NCBI GenBank assembly: GCA_965261725.1
Contig: CBDHDU010000029.1
Span: 153,172 to 217,171, forward strand
Length of the DNA: 64,000 nt
Reading direction: 5' to 3'
DNA from: CANDOC01 sp965261725
GTDB lineage: Bacteria; Pseudomonadota; Gammaproteobacteria; Pseudomonadales; Endozoicomonadaceae
A program made the translations under genes and the position numbers. This document shows, in pieces, positions 27,536 to 37,625 of this stretch (position 1 is its first letter; each line of letters begins with the position of its first letter). A model generated the notes under the pieces. That model made no database searches, was not told the DNA's origin, and saw only the letters and a program-made list of their open reading frames with translations.

Positions 27536-27564
27536 TTGTACTGATATCTTTGTGCTACTTTAAT
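27536..27564 (+). promoter_or_regulatory. Candidate promoter of the RRM protein gene
   Basis: TTGTAC (27536-27541), a 17-base spacer and TTTAAT (27559-27564) give a reasonable sigma-70 promoter. It implies a leader of about 125 bases before the ATG at 27695, long enough for the temperature-dependent control common in cold-inducible RNA-binding protein genes (inference). Confidence 0.45.
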
Positions 27565-27694
27565 TATTCAGGGATTGAGAATAAAAGTCTTGCCTGAAGA
27601 GAACATCCTGAATCTTCCTGAAAATGTCTCACAGACTTTCATGCAGGATAAGCAGTCAAGCAGTCGCAAATAATGTCAATGGAGACATATTCCA

Positions 27695-28021
27695 ATGCAG
27701 CAGAATAAACTATTCATCGGCAACCTGCCCTTTTCTGTCACAGAAGCTGAGCTGGAAACTGCTTTTGGTGAATACGGTGAACTGGACGAAGTCAAAGTGA
27801 TCACCGATCGCGAAACCGGTCGCTCCCGCGGCTTTGCTTTTGTTACTTTCAATACCCAGCATGCGGCTGAATCCGCACTGGAGCTGGATGGCAAAGACAT
27901 GGGTGGTCGTCAGATGCGGGTTAATGTTGCGACTGAGCGCCCAAAAGGTAATGGTGGCGGTGGCGCCCGGAAAGGTGGCGGCAATAAAAACTACGGTAAT
28001 AGCGCCGGACGCCGTTACTAA
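27695..28021 (+). CDS. RNA-binding protein with one RRM and a glycine-rich tail
   Basis: The protein has 108 residues. A single RNA recognition motif spans residues 5-80, with RNP2 (LFIGNLPF) and RNP1 (RGFAFVTF), the aromatic residues that stack on RNA being present in both. The last 25 residues are Gly, Lys and Arg rich (GNGGGGARKGGGNKNYG). Such small RRM proteins are widespread in cyanobacteria and many proteobacteria and are often cold-induced RNA chaperones. It is a single gene with its own candidate promoter and terminator. Confidence 0.93.
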   Translation: MQQNKLFIGNLPFSVTEAELETAFGEYGELDEVKVITDRETGRSRGFAFVTFNTQHAAESALELDGKDMGGRQMRVNVATERPKGNGGGGARKGGGNKNYGNSAGRRY

Positions 28022-28039
28022 TAAGTAAATAATTTAAAT

Positions 28040-28076
28040 AAAAAGGTATGGTTTAATTGCATGGTCATACCTTTTC
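28040..28076 (+). terminator. Intrinsic terminator after the RRM gene
   Basis: AAAAGGTATG and CATACCTTTT pair as a 10-bp stem (28041-28050 and 28065-28074) shortly after the stop codon. Confidence 0.8.
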
Positions 28077-28445
28077 CTGATTACCACTGAGCGTACGCCA
28101 GCATGTAGAAGAATGGCTATCGCTTAAAGGCTTGGCGTGCATGACCTTTAAAATTCATGAACTATCGTCTTGTTAGCGAGAGACTATATATTGCTGCTTT
28201 TAACGTTCTGATCACGGGGTTAATAGTACATCCGTATATGCTACGAGACAGAGTAATTAACAAAGGTACTCCTGTAGACATGCGTAGCTTCAGTGGTAAT
28301 CAGGTACCTTTTTATTAATCCGGACAAGATCACTGTTTGATTATTTAACTTCCCTTCTCTCAAGGCTCTTCTTTTAAAAGAAACCTATATTGAGAACCGA
28401 CTACAATCCATAGCAGCCAGTTTAAGTTCTCAAATATGCAGATAT
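28076..28445. other. Gene-free stretch between the RRM gene and metZ
   Basis: No coding region or RNA gene is recognised in these 370 bases. One inverted repeat (AAAGGTAC near 28263 and GTACCTTT near 28305) could act as a distant terminator for the metZ transcript on the minus strand or be chance. Confidence 0.45.
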
Positions 28446-29663
28446 TTACAACACATCAAGCCCACGCTGCAGATCAGCTTTTAAATCAGTAACATCTTCC
28501 AGCCCTGCTGCAATTCTTACCAGACCGGGAACAATACCAGCCCGCTGTTTATCTTCATCGGAAAGACGACAGTGAGTTGTTGATGCCGGATGGGTCATGG
28601 TGGTACGTGTATCACCAAGATTCGCTGTTAGTGAAACCAGCCGCGTTGCATCCATAAACCGCCAGGCAGCTTCCTGACCGCCTTCAACTTCAAACGCCAG
28701 CACACCACCAAAATCAGTCTGTTGCTGTTTTGCAAGCTGATGCTGGGGATGATCTTTCAGCCCGGCATAATGCACTTTGGTAATGCCCGGCTGTTGTTGC
28801 AGCCAGTGCGCCAGTTCGCTGGCATTCCGGCAATGTTGCTTAACACGTAAAGACAGGGTTTCAATGCCTTTCAGCAGTATCCAGGCATTAAACGGACTGA
28901 GGCTTGGCCCGCAAGCACGCATAAACAGTTTCAGTTCCTGCATATGTTCAGCAGAACCGATCGCTACACCACCCATGCAACGCCCTTGCCCGTCGATATA
29001 CTTGGTAGCCGAATGAATCACAATATCAGCCCCCAGTTTTAGCGGTTGCTGCAAAACCGGGGTACATAAGCAGTTATCAACGACAAGTAGCGCCTCGTTA
29101 TCATGCGCCAGTGATGCCAGCGCCTTCAGGTCCGCCAGTTCACTGAGCGGATTGGAAGGCGTTTCCAGAAACAGCATTCGGGTATTGACCTGCATGGCAT
29201 CACGCCAGCTTTCCATATCGACCAGATCAACAAAGGAAACATCAACCCCCATCCGGGGCAGATATTTGGCAAAGAGTGTCGTAGTGGTTCCGAATACACT
29301 GCGGGAACAAATCACATGATCGCCCTGCTGCAAATGAGCAATACAGGTTGCCTGAATGGCTGCCATACCGGAGGCGGTAGCAACAGCAGTCTCACCACCT
29401 TCCAGAGCAGCCATCCGCTGCTCAAATGCTGTTACCGTAGGATTGGTATAACGAGAGTAGATATTACCGGGTTGTTCTCCACTGAATATTGCCGCCGCTT
29501 CAGCGGCACTGCGAAAGACATAGCTGGAGGTAGTAAAAATCGGTTCACAGTGCTCACGCACATCCGTTCTTACCTGACCGCCACGAATCGCCAGTGTATC
29601 CAGTGAACAGCCTTCCAGCTCGGCATCATAACCCTGACGCCCCGGTACATCTTTCGTTGTCAT
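28446..29663 (-). CDS. metZ: O-succinylhomoserine sulfhydrylase
   Basis: MetZ (405 residues) makes homocysteine directly from O-succinylhomoserine and sulfide in methionine synthesis. It belongs to the Cys/Met-metabolism PLP enzymes. The PLP lysine is in VIHSATKYIDGQGRCMGG (about 215), and the family segments YSRYTNPTVTAFEQRMAALEG and TPSNPLSELADL are present. The QGRC-GG context and length favour MetZ over cystathionine enzymes. It follows purF by 25 bases and closes the long minus-strand cluster, in the same order I recall from Pseudomonas (purF-metZ). Confidence 0.93.
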   Translation of the reverse strand: MTTKDVPGRQGYDAELEGCSLDTLAIRGGQVRTDVREHCEPIFTTSSYVFRSAAEAAAIFSGEQPGNIYSRYTNPTVTAFEQRMAALEGGETAVATASGMAAIQATCIAHLQQGDHVICSRSVFGTTTTLFAKYLPRMGVDVSFVDLVDMESWRDAMQVNTRMLFLETPSNPLSELADLKALASLAHDNEALLVVDNCLCTPVLQQPLKLGADIVIHSATKYIDGQGRCMGGVAIGSAEHMQELKLFMRACGPSLSPFNAWILLKGIETLSLRVKQHCRNASELAHWLQQQPGITKVHYAGLKDHPQHQLAKQQQTDFGGVLAFEVEGGQEAAWRFMDATRLVSLTANLGDTRTTMTHPASTTHCRLSDEDKQRAGIVPGLVRIAAGLEDVTDLKADLQRGLDVL

Positions 29664-29688
29664 GTGCTAACCCGGTATCTGTTTATCG

Positions 29689-31206
29689 TTAATTATCCGT
29701 CGGCTCATTATGCAGATCAATATTCTCGCTGTCTTCATTTTGTTGCTGCCTGGAAAGGTCATTACGGGCATTAGCTACCTGATCCAGATAGGCTCTGTCG
29801 ATATTACCGGTAATATACTCACCATCAAAAACAGAGCTGTCAAAATGACTGATCGCCGGATTGTGTTCAGCAACAGCGGCCTTCAGGTCATCCAGATCCT
29901 GATAAATCAGCTTATCCGCTTCGATCAATTCACAGACTTCTTCAGTGGTGCGGCCATGAGCAACCAGCTCGGACGCGACAGGCATATCAATACCGTAAAC
30001 ATTCGGATAGCGGACTGCCGGGGCTGCAGAACAGAAATAGACTTTATTTGCACCCGCTTCACGCGCCATTTCTACGATCTGGTTACTTGTGGTACCACGA
30101 ACAATTGAATCATCCACCAGTAATACATTCTTACCGCGGAATTCTTCTTCAATTGCATTCAGCTTCTGGCGCACTGATTTTTTGCGAAGCGTCTGCCCGG
30201 GCATAATAAAGGTTCGGCCGATATACCGGTTTTTGACAAAACCTTCGCGATAACTGATGCCCAGCCTCGTTGCCAGTTCCAGTGCAGATGTACGACTGGT
30301 ATCCGGGATCGGCATCACCACATCAATATCATGCTCCGGCCATTCGCGACTGAGTTTATCTGCCAGTTTACTACCCATACTCAAACGTGACTGGTAAACA
30401 GACACACCATCTATTTTCGAGTCCGGACGGGCAAAGTAAACATACTCAAACAGGCAGGGAGCCAGCATTGTTTTTTCTGCACACTGCTGTACGTGCAGCT
30501 GGTTATCAGCATCAACATAAACTGCTTCGCCCGGTGCCACATCTGCAATCATCTGAAAGCCCAGGGCATCCAGCGCGACGGATTCAGACGCAATCATATA
30601 CTCCGTACCGCTTTCAGCTTCACGCTTGCCGTATACCAGCGGACGGACACCATGCGGATCACGGAAGCCAACAATGCCATAACCATTAATCATTGCCACG
30701 ACGGCATAACCGCCTTCACAACGTGAATGCACATGGCGAACCGCATCAAACACATCTTCCGGTTCCGGTTTGAACTTGCCCTGCTGTTGCAGCGCATGGG
30801 CAAAAACATTCAACAATACTTCTGAGTCGGAATGGGTATTAATATGACGCAGGTCACTACGGTAAAGATCTTCCTTAATCGCTTCCACATTGGTCAGATT
30901 ACCATTGTGAGCCAGCGCTATACCGTAGGGTGAATTCACATAGAAAGGTTGTGCTTCAGCAGAGTTGGAAGAGCCCGCCGTAGGGTAACGAATATGGCCA
31001 ATACCCATATTGCCGACCAGTGTCTGCATATGCCGGGTGCGGAACACATCTTTTACCAGACCATTACTTTTACGCAGGGAGAAGCGGAGGTTATCGCTGG
31101 TAACGATACCTGCCGCGTCCTGCCCCCGGTGCTGCAACACCGTCAGGGCATCAAACAACCCCTGGTTTATAGGACTATGCGCCGAAAGACCGACAATACC
31201 GCACAT
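29689..31206 (-). CDS. purF: Amidophosphoribosyltransferase
   Basis: PurF (505 residues) carries out the first step of purine synthesis, moving the glutamine amide to PRPP. The N-terminal nucleophile is Cys2 (MCGIVGLS), followed by the class II glutamine amidotransferase domain (LQHRGQDAAGI; GNMGIGHIRYPT; HNGNLTN). The C-terminal phosphoribosyltransferase domain has the PRPP motif VLLVDDSIVRGTTS near residue 365. The length is normal. It lies directly downstream of cvpA, the classic cvpA-purF pair. Confidence 0.97.
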   Translation of the reverse strand: MCGIVGLSAHSPINQGLFDALTVLQHRGQDAAGIVTSDNLRFSLRKSNGLVKDVFRTRHMQTLVGNMGIGHIRYPTAGSSNSAEAQPFYVNSPYGIALAHNGNLTNVEAIKEDLYRSDLRHINTHSDSEVLLNVFAHALQQQGKFKPEPEDVFDAVRHVHSRCEGGYAVVAMINGYGIVGFRDPHGVRPLVYGKREAESGTEYMIASESVALDALGFQMIADVAPGEAVYVDADNQLHVQQCAEKTMLAPCLFEYVYFARPDSKIDGVSVYQSRLSMGSKLADKLSREWPEHDIDVVMPIPDTSRTSALELATRLGISYREGFVKNRYIGRTFIMPGQTLRKKSVRQKLNAIEEEFRGKNVLLVDDSIVRGTTSNQIVEMAREAGANKVYFCSAAPAVRYPNVYGIDMPVASELVAHGRTTEEVCELIEADKLIYQDLDDLKAAVAEHNPAISHFDSSVFDGEYITGNIDRAYLDQVANARNDLSRQQQNEDSENIDLHNEPTDN

Positions 31207-31257
31207 GAGCTTACCTCAGTAAAAATAGAACGCACAGATCACCACCGCGCGGCCAGC

Positions 31258-31755
31258 TTAACGCTGGGCCAGCAGTGGCTGAAACAGTCCGACGACGGTA
31301 CGTTTGGACCAGTCAGCCATCATCAGAAAATCAGGTTGCAGCCGGGACTGCTGCCACCAGGTCTCCTGTTTCGCCGGGGTATAGGACAGCAGGCCTATCG
31401 CTACCACCACCAGCAACACACCACGCATGGCACCAAACACCATGCCCAGTAAACGGTCTGTGCCATTCAGCCCGGTAAATTTCACCAGTGCCGCAACAAT
31501 ACGGTTAACCAGTCCACCCAGAATCAACATGGCGACAAACAGAATCAGTCTCGCTGCACCTTCACGCAGCAAGGCTGAGTCAATCATGCCTTCCAGATGC
31601 ACAGAAAGACTGCTACCAAACAGCCAGGCGACAACAATTGCAATAATCCAGGTAAGCAGGGAAAGCACTTCCTTGAAGAAGCCCCGAGAGAGGCTTAGAA
31701 GGCTGGAAATGCCAATAACGGTCACAATGACCCAGTCGAGCCAGTTGAAGTCCAC
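31258..31755 (-). CDS. cvpA: CvpA family membrane protein
   Basis: This inner-membrane protein of 165 residues has four hydrophobic segments (WVIVTVIGISSLLSLSRGF; SLLTWIIAIVVAWLFG; ARLILFVAMLILGGLVNRIV; GVLLVVVAIGLLSYT) and the family's DWVIV...SRGFFKEVLSLL start. CvpA is needed for colicin V export and envelope fitness; its precise action is not established. It lies 51 bases upstream of purF. Confidence 0.93.
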   Translation of the reverse strand: MDFNWLDWVIVTVIGISSLLSLSRGFFKEVLSLLTWIIAIVVAWLFGSSLSVHLEGMIDSALLREGAARLILFVAMLILGGLVNRIVAALVKFTGLNGTDRLLGMVFGAMRGVLLVVVAIGLLSYTPAKQETWWQQSRLQPDFLMMADWSKRTVVGLFQPLLAQR

Positions 31756-31917
31756 GATATTCTTTATCTGAGAAAGGGAATGTGGGACGAAATTCTAACA
31801 AATCGCTGTTTTTAACCCAAGCCTGATATTATTCAGCTAGGCATTCAGATCAAAAAAACAGTGCTTATCAACCTGAATTCCGATCAATCAATTCCGGTAA
31901 TAGCCAAACATACCCGA

Positions 31918-32409
31918 TCACGGCACATAGCGTTCCAGCCGGGGTACCAGTTTGAATTGCTGCTTCAACTCCGTAATCTGAGCTTCCAGCCGCTCCGGGC
32001 GATAGCCCGGACCAATAAGCACTTCATAAGAGATCGACTTATCCGCTCCGGTGATATCATCCAGATAAGCCCGATACCCTGCTTCCAGTAATTGATTGCG
32101 CAGCGTTTCAGCTTCTTCATAAGTGGTATAAGACGCCAGCCATAATGACCAAATTACGGGCAAGCCGGTGCTGTCCAGCTTAGGGAAATGATCATCCCGC
32201 CGGGTTGCCGGTGCCGGTTCATGACGACCAATAACCACTTTATCCGGCGCCTGATCCAGCACATCGATATAAGCAGGCATTTCGGTTGCAGGCGGAGCCT
32301 CGGGCAGAAACATCCGCACCACCTGCATATGAGTTTTGCGATAATCCAGCGCCATTGGCAGCAGCACAATAATCAGCACCAATGTCAGAAAGACATAAAA
32401 GCGTTTCAT
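31918..32409 (-). CDS. dedD: SPOR-domain membrane protein (DedD-like)
   Basis: The protein has 163 residues: one N-terminal membrane span (FYVFLTLVLIIVLLPMALDY, 4-23), a short linker, and a C-terminal SPOR domain (about 85-160; WSLWLASYTTYEEAETLRNQL...YEVLIGPG) that binds septal peptidoglycan denuded of stem peptides. This is the DedD-type cell-division accessory protein normally found between folC and cvpA, exactly the position it had here before foreign DNA was inserted between it and folC. Confidence 0.88.
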   Translation of the reverse strand: MKRFYVFLTLVLIIVLLPMALDYRKTHMQVVRMFLPEAPPATEMPAYIDVLDQAPDKVVIGRHEPAPATRRDDHFPKLDSTGLPVIWSLWLASYTTYEEAETLRNQLLEAGYRAYLDDITGADKSISYEVLIGPGYRPERLEAQITELKQQFKLVPRLERYVP

Positions 32410-32633
32410 TACAATAACAGTCCGGTACCGGTGACAGAGCCGATACGCTTAGGGAGTTCGGGTAGTAATTTCGTTCATGTTGTAGGGCAAAGCATATCAC
32501 TGTTAGCGCAGTGGTTACATATTGCGTACAGAAACCGAACCAAGTCATAAAGAAATGGCATAGGGGTAGAAGCTTCGGGACTGAGATTTGTGTCTAGACT
32601 GAAGTCTCAACCTTCTCTAACGATCCAATAAAG

Positions 32634-33289
32634 ATGAAAAAATTGTCGTTGCTGGCCGTTGCTACTTGCTCTTTGATTTTATTTCTCATTCCTATAACAG
32701 CGACTCCAATGGAGAATGAAACCTCATCATCCGATGAAGAGCTTACATTCAATAAAGCAGCTCTAAAAAAATCCGATTCCAACCCAACGCATAGCACGAC
32801 CCACAGCAGCTGCATGCACCTGCATTCAATGTCAGCACCAAATATTGGCATATCTACTACAGTACTTGTTGTTCCGCCACCTGCTCTCACCGAAGAAGAA
32901 AAGTTACCCCACCTGGCTGCTACGACAGCTACAAATTGTCTGGCTCCTGGCAACATGTCACTTAAAAGAAAATCAGTATCAGAAGGACAACTAAGCCGCC
33001 CTCCGCTCGGTGGAAAAAAAAACAAACCACCAAAAGAAAGGATCAGACTTAATTTAAGCCTTCCTATAGATTTCCAATTACCATTTAAAATGAGCTCATT
33101 GTCGCCTAGAAAACATCGTAGATCACATAGCCACAATGACTCTCAACACTTTATATCAGCCCCAAATATCTCTCATGAATCTGGTGACGATTTATATTGC
33201 AAAGCTATAGATGAAGTAGATAAATGCTTATCATTCTTTCAGTCTCGACCAGATATGCGGCTGCCTACAGAATCAAAACAAGATGGCTC
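32634..33289 (+). pseudogene. Exported protein of unknown function, N-terminal part (split by IS66)
   Basis: It begins with a signal peptide (MKKLSLLAVATCSLILFLIP, cleavage near ITATP). A Ser/Thr-rich, low-complexity region follows with acidic (ETSSSDEEL) and basic patches (GGKKNKPPKERIRL; SPRKHRRSHSH). The frame is cut after 218 codons by IS66 at 33290. With the IS66 nest and one 8-bp duplication removed it joins in frame to 37845-39372, giving a 727-residue protein. I recognise no domain. It sits on the opposite strand inside the otherwise conserved folC-dedD interval, which suggests an acquired gene. Confidence 0.8.
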
Positions 33290-33293
33290 GTAA

Positions 33294-34770
33294 CTATTCA
33301 GCACCCAGCAAAGAGTGACCGCAGTAATTCTTCATGGCTATAAGCAGGGCTTCAAAAACATTCTGCCCCTGCTTTCTCGCAGATGAAACATAACTTCGTA
33401 TTCGGCAATACCATTTCGCCCCTTCCTCGCTTCTGATGCAGCCCGATATTTTTTGCTTCACCTTGCCATTTCTGATGTCTTGCTCGCTGCCATTATTGTC
33501 GAAGGGGATGTTGAGGTCGGTCATGAACCTCAAAGTTTCGTCCTTGTACTCCACCAACCGCTTAAACAAGTTGAACGCTTTCGTATTCTTGACTTTGTCA
33601 CGCCCCAACCGTTGCCGTACTCGTTCCATATAGTCGGCTTCTTCCGCTTGCGCCCTTTTTGCTGTTCGCTCGAACAGTGAAGAGATACGCTGGCGGATGG
33701 ATTCCGGCATCGCCTTCATTCCCAGCTTTCTAAAACCATTGCTGAGGTGACAGGCCAGTCTCAGCAGCCGCTGAAGACGAGCCGCAAGATAGTTGCAGTC
33801 GCGATCAACGACACCCTGTAACTCCCTCAGGTGGTGGGCATTGCAGAGTACATGAGCCGCAGCATAGCGGAAGTAAACCTTGTAGTGGTCATGAACCAGT
33901 ATCCCGGCAAAGGTCAGCAAAATACCCATCGTCTCTATGGCGGAATGTCCTTTACTCAAGTCCAGATGATAGTACGTCCACTTGTCAGTACGCAGGACAT
34001 GCATCCACCACAGCGCTCCGGCTACTCTCATGCCTGTTTCATCAGCGCCTGCAATGGGTTCAACCTTAAGGGCGTCACTAATTGCCTGCTCAGTGCTGGC
34101 TAACCGGTCATAAGCATTGCTCTGGAAGGTGCAGATGGAACCCGGACTGACTTCCAATCCGAAAATATCCATGAAGAACTGGGAGGCACGCTTGCAAGGT
34201 ATAAGTTGATACTGACAAAGATACACGGCCAGCGCCTGAGTCACCGGTCCATACTGCACGTGAGCATCAACTCCTTCAGGGAAACGGGCTTGTGTCATGT
34301 GACCGCAGCGGCACTCTTTGATTTCGGCCACATGGGCTGTCACTTCAAAGTGACCAAAACGACCCGGTTCAAATACTTGCCTTTCAACCAACTTGGCAAT
34401 GTTTGCAGAGTGCAGGGACTGATGGCACTTCTCACAGTCTATAACCGGGTGATATTGGGTGCGGTCAGTGTCAGCGACTTGCTGAAGCGTTGAACCTTTG
34501 TGACCTTTCTGACCGCCGGGCTTTCGACCAGACCTCTGTCGTAAGCTTTTTGGGTTAGGTTTGTCGTCTTGTGGCTCACCCTCCACCGTGGCAGATGAGT
34601 CTTTCTGTTTGGCAGCAGGCTTTGCATAACCGTCTGTAGAGGGAGGCTTACTGCTGTTCCGGCTGTTGATGTTGAGTCTGTCCGCGAGTTCCTTATTTTC
34701 TGTTTCCAGTTTTGCTACCTGATCGCCCAGGCCACCGATCTGCTCTTGCTGATCATTTTGATATGGCAAG
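33294..34770 (-). pseudogene. tnpC: IS66-family transposase (TnpC), split by IS3
   Basis: The original gene starts with ATG at 37748 on the far side of the IS3 insertion (68 bases, MSQLDPEFQIIVTLLAIVNEV) and continues here. Joined, it gives 514 residues in frame. The order is: an N-terminal coiled coil (LGDQVAKLETENKELADRL), NSSKPPSTDGY, a zinc-binding segment (HPVIDCEKCHQ; ECRCGH), and the DDE domain with EPIAGADETGMRVAG, LVHDHYKVYF and IPFDNNGSEQDIR. The 545-codon frame seen up to 34931 has about 54 foreign codons read from the IS3 end. Broken. Confidence 0.93.
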
Positions 34771-34788
34771 AGTTTTCCGGACACTTTT

Positions 34789-35703
34789 TTACGATGCCTC
34801 GGCAAGCTGTTGTTCATACTTGAACGGTGCAAGGTAGCCGTTAGTTGAGTGCTTTCTCTGGCGGTTGTAATACACTTCAATGTACTCAAATATGGCCTGC
34901 TGAGCCTCTTCTCTAGTCTGGAAGTCTTCATGATGAATCAGCTCAGTTTTCAGTGTGTGGAAGAAGCTTTCAGCCACCGCATTATCCCAGCAATTACCTT
35001 TGCGGCTCATGCTACAGACAAACTCATTTTCGCCCAACAACTTCTGGTAGCACTCTGAGACATACTGGCTGCCCCGATCGCTATGCACCAGCAAGCCAGC
35101 TTTTGGTCTGCGCTTCCACATAGCCATCTGCAGAGAATCTGTCACCAGCGTCGCTGTCATCCTGCTACTCATGGACCAGCCCACAACAGCCCGTGAGCAC
35201 AGGTCAATGAAGACGGAGAGGTAGAGCCAACCTTCCCGGGTTGGGATATACGTAATATCGCCGGTGTAGGCCTGGTCAGGCTGCTCCCGGTGGAAGTCAC
35301 GCTTCAGTATGTTGTCAGCCACCGGCTTGTTGTGGCTTGAGTTAGTTGTCGCCTTGAATTTACGTTTGGTCTTACAAACCAGGTCTTCCTCTCTCATCAG
35401 ACGAGCCACGCGCTTACGGCTGACGGTTTTACCCAGATCAGCAAGGTCATTTTTAATACGGCGTGCCCCATAGCGCTGACGGTGTTTTTCGTGAATCTCC
35501 CGAATGTCTGCCTTCAATGCCTGATCCTCCTGAGAACGCTTGGATACCGGGCGAGAGAGCCTCTCATAGTAGCCACTACGGGATACCGACATGACCCGGC
35601 ACATCGCTGAGAGGCTGAATTGCTCCCGGTTATCACTGATGAACTGAAACTTCAGTGACACTCTTTCCTGAATCCGTGAGTTCGTGGCCATTGAATTTGC
35701 CAA
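34789..35703 (-). CDS. IS3-family transposase OrfB (5' part displaced by IS1380)
   Basis: The integrase-type DDE domain of an IS3 transposase is complete: YGARRIKNDLADLGKTVSRKRVARLM (HTH_21 region), QAYTGDITYIPTREGWLYLSVFIDL (first D), LLVHSDRGSQYVS (second D), and DNAVAESFFHTLKTELIH (E). The first 12 codons (MANSMATNSRIQ) come from the inserted IS1380 end at 35667. The native frame would be reached by the usual -1 shift from orfA, whose end is now 1.7 kb away, so no normal OrfAB fusion can form. Confidence 0.9.
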   Translation of the reverse strand: MANSMATNSRIQERVSLKFQFISDNREQFSLSAMCRVMSVSRSGYYERLSRPVSKRSQEDQALKADIREIHEKHRQRYGARRIKNDLADLGKTVSRKRVARLMREEDLVCKTKRKFKATTNSSHNKPVADNILKRDFHREQPDQAYTGDITYIPTREGWLYLSVFIDLCSRAVVGWSMSSRMTATLVTDSLQMAMWKRRPKAGLLVHSDRGSQYVSECYQKLLGENEFVCSMSRKGNCWDNAVAESFFHTLKTELIHHEDFQTREEAQQAIFEYIEVYYNRQRKHSTNGYLAPFKYEQQLAEAS

Positions 35704-37338
35704 AAAGCCAGTAATAGCAGCATATGTAGGCTAATATTTGCTCATCTAGATTTTCACCATATAAGTGAATTTTTGTGGAACTAAAATTTGAGCAATCCGA
35801 CACGGAATTTTATACTCCGGCAGCGGGTCTGTGCTTTGTCGGTGATGCCCTAAACAAGAAAACATCTTTAAAAAAGTCATTGCGTTCTATCAAGAAGCGC
35901 CATGGCATCCCTAATATTGATCTGGTTCGAGCTTTTATCGGCCTGTTGGCCTTAGGCAAAACTGATTTTGATGCCATTGATAATTATCGCCATGATGATT
36001 GGTTCAAGCGCAGCATGGGCATTAAACAAATGCCGTCCGCCAGCCGGCTTCGCCAGCGTTTTAATGAAGATGCCACCCAACTGATTCCGTTAATTGAAGA
36101 AGCGCTTCCCGAACTGTTGTTGGAACTGGGCGCGCCGATCTCTCCGCTTTCAAAAGAACTGGATCACCTTCAGCATATCCCACTGGATATAGACGTTACT
36201 CCGCAAGATAACAGCAGAACCCAAAAAGAAGGTTCTCAGTGGACATACAAACACTTCCATGGCTTCGCCCCGATTATGTCTTATGTAGGGAAAGAAGGAT
36301 GGTGCATAGGAGCTGAGCTTCGCCCTGGCTCACAACATTCCCAGAATGATTTTGTACCTTTCCTGAACACGGTATTGCACAGACTTCGTCGCGTAACCCG
36401 GACCTCGGTATTACTGCGACTCGACAGCGGGCATGACGCAGAAGACACTCGCAGAGAGATAGCGGATCACAGCAATGTTGATCACATAATCAAGCTCAAT
36501 CCACGCAAGCAATATACCGTTACTGCCTGGCTGCCAACCTTTGAGGAAAAAGGCGTGCAGTGGGATGAGCTTCGCCCTGGAAAAACCTGTGCGACACTCT
36601 CGATCATCCATGAAACCGACTACGGCCAACAACGGCTTATTATCCGTATTATCAAGCGTACTACCGACTCGGTTGGTCAGTATTTTTTAGCACCGGACTA
36701 CGAGCTGGAGGGTTGGTGGACGACACTAGATGAGGCTGAATATAGTGATGATAATGTCATATTGCTTTATGAAGATCATGCGACCAGCGAACAGTTTCAC
36801 AGTGAGTTCAAGACTGACATGGATCTTGAAAGACTGCCTTCAGGAAAATTTGATACCAATGATCTTGTAATGTGCCTTGGTGCGGTGGCTTACAACATTT
36901 TACGTTACATGGGGCAAACCTGCCTGACCGGCCCTAACTCACCTGTTCGTCACAAAGCGCAGCGTCGTAGAATTAAGACAGTTATGCAGGAACTGATCTA
37001 CCAGTCAGCGCGATTATTAGAACGAGGTCGTCAGTTTATTCTGCGTTTTGGTCGTCACAGTCCCGGATTATCCGCCTTCATGGGGCTCTTTCCTGAAAAA
37101 CAGCTCTGTTAGCTGATCCTATTCTTTTAACGGTTGAATGGAGAGATGCTGCTTATGCTGGCAGGATTTCATTCATATTCAGGGTTGAAATTCCCCAACA
37201 TCATTTAAATACATGCTGATTTTTTTGACTTTGCTTTACCATTCTCTGGCAAGTTTCAAAAAAACATAACCCTATTCTGTAGGTTTGAATCCATGGGATG
37301 AAAAAGCTTCTCTATAATCAAGAAGTCACGGATTCAGG
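35667..37338 (+). mobile_element. IS1380-family element, copy 3, intact
   Basis: 1672 bp with inverted ends CCTGAATCCGTGAGTTC / GAAGTCACGGATTCAGG and a perfect 5-bp duplication TCTTT (35662-35666 and 37339-37343). It is inserted at the orfA/orfB junction of the IS3 element and serves as the reference for the other two copies in the window. Confidence 0.97.
35775..37112 (+). CDS. IS1380-family transposase, intact
   Basis: A 445-residue DDE transposase from a GTG start at 35775. N-terminal DNA-binding half: KKRHGIPNIDLVRAFIGLLALGKTDFDAIDNYRHDDWF. Catalytic part: IPLDIDVTPQDNSRTQKEG (first D, about 155), LLRLDSGHDAEDTRREI (second D, about 220) and the late acidic region FHSEFKTDMDLERLPSGKF. Ends and duplication are intact, so this is the likely source of transposase for the family here. 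Confidence 0.95.
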   Translation: MELKFEQSDTEFYTPAAGLCFVGDALNKKTSLKKSLRSIKKRHGIPNIDLVRAFIGLLALGKTDFDAIDNYRHDDWFKRSMGIKQMPSASRLRQRFNEDATQLIPLIEEALPELLLELGAPISPLSKELDHLQHIPLDIDVTPQDNSRTQKEGSQWTYKHFHGFAPIMSYVGKEGWCIGAELRPGSQHSQNDFVPFLNTVLHRLRRVTRTSVLLRLDSGHDAEDTRREIADHSNVDHIIKLNPRKQYTVTAWLPTFEEKGVQWDELRPGKTCATLSIIHETDYGQQRLIIRIIKRTTDSVGQYFLAPDYELEGWWTTLDEAEYSDDNVILLYEDHATSEQFHSEFKTDMDLERLPSGKFDTNDLVMCLGAVAYNILRYMGQTCLTGPNSPVRHKAQRRRIKTVMQELIYQSARLLERGRQFILRFGRHSPGLSAFMGLFPEKQLC

Positions 37339-37625
37339 TCTTTGGCAAAGAAGGCGGCCGCCTTTTTTAATATGGCTCGCTCTTCTTTCAGTCTGGCGTT
37401 CTCTTTGCGCAAACGCTTGAGTTCGTCGTATATATGCTCATCGTTCTTCTGAGGCTTACTGGTAGCCTTAGGACGGTGATACTTAGCAATCCAGGTGTGC
37501 AGGGTGTTAGCGTTCACCTCAAGCTCTCTGGCTGTTTCTGTCACCGGTTTATCAGACTCTACAGCCAGTTTTACTTCAGATTCCTTGAACTCAGCTGTAT
37601 ATGTTTTCGTTTTCTTTTCTGACAT
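37326..37625 (-). CDS. IS3-family transposase OrfA
   Basis: OrfA encodes the helix-turn-helix protein (MSEKKTKTYTAEFKESEVKLA; TARELEVNANTLHTWIAKY) followed by a leucine-zipper segment (LKRLRKENARLKEERAILKKAAAFFAK). The final residues DLNP and the stop codon are from the IS1380 end; after splicing out IS1380 the natural end would be FFAKECH, with an A-rich shift site leading into orfB. Separation from orfB by IS1380 makes the element inactive. Confidence 0.9.
   Translation of the reverse strand: MSEKKTKTYTAEFKESEVKLAVESDKPVTETARELEVNANTLHTWIAKYHRPKATSKPQKNDEHIYDELKRLRKENARLKEERAILKKAAAFFAKDLNP

Noticed and set aside
33294..34931. 545-residue IS66 transposase taken as complete
   Set aside because: The first 54 codons are read from the inserted IS3 end; the true start is at 37748 beyond the insertion.
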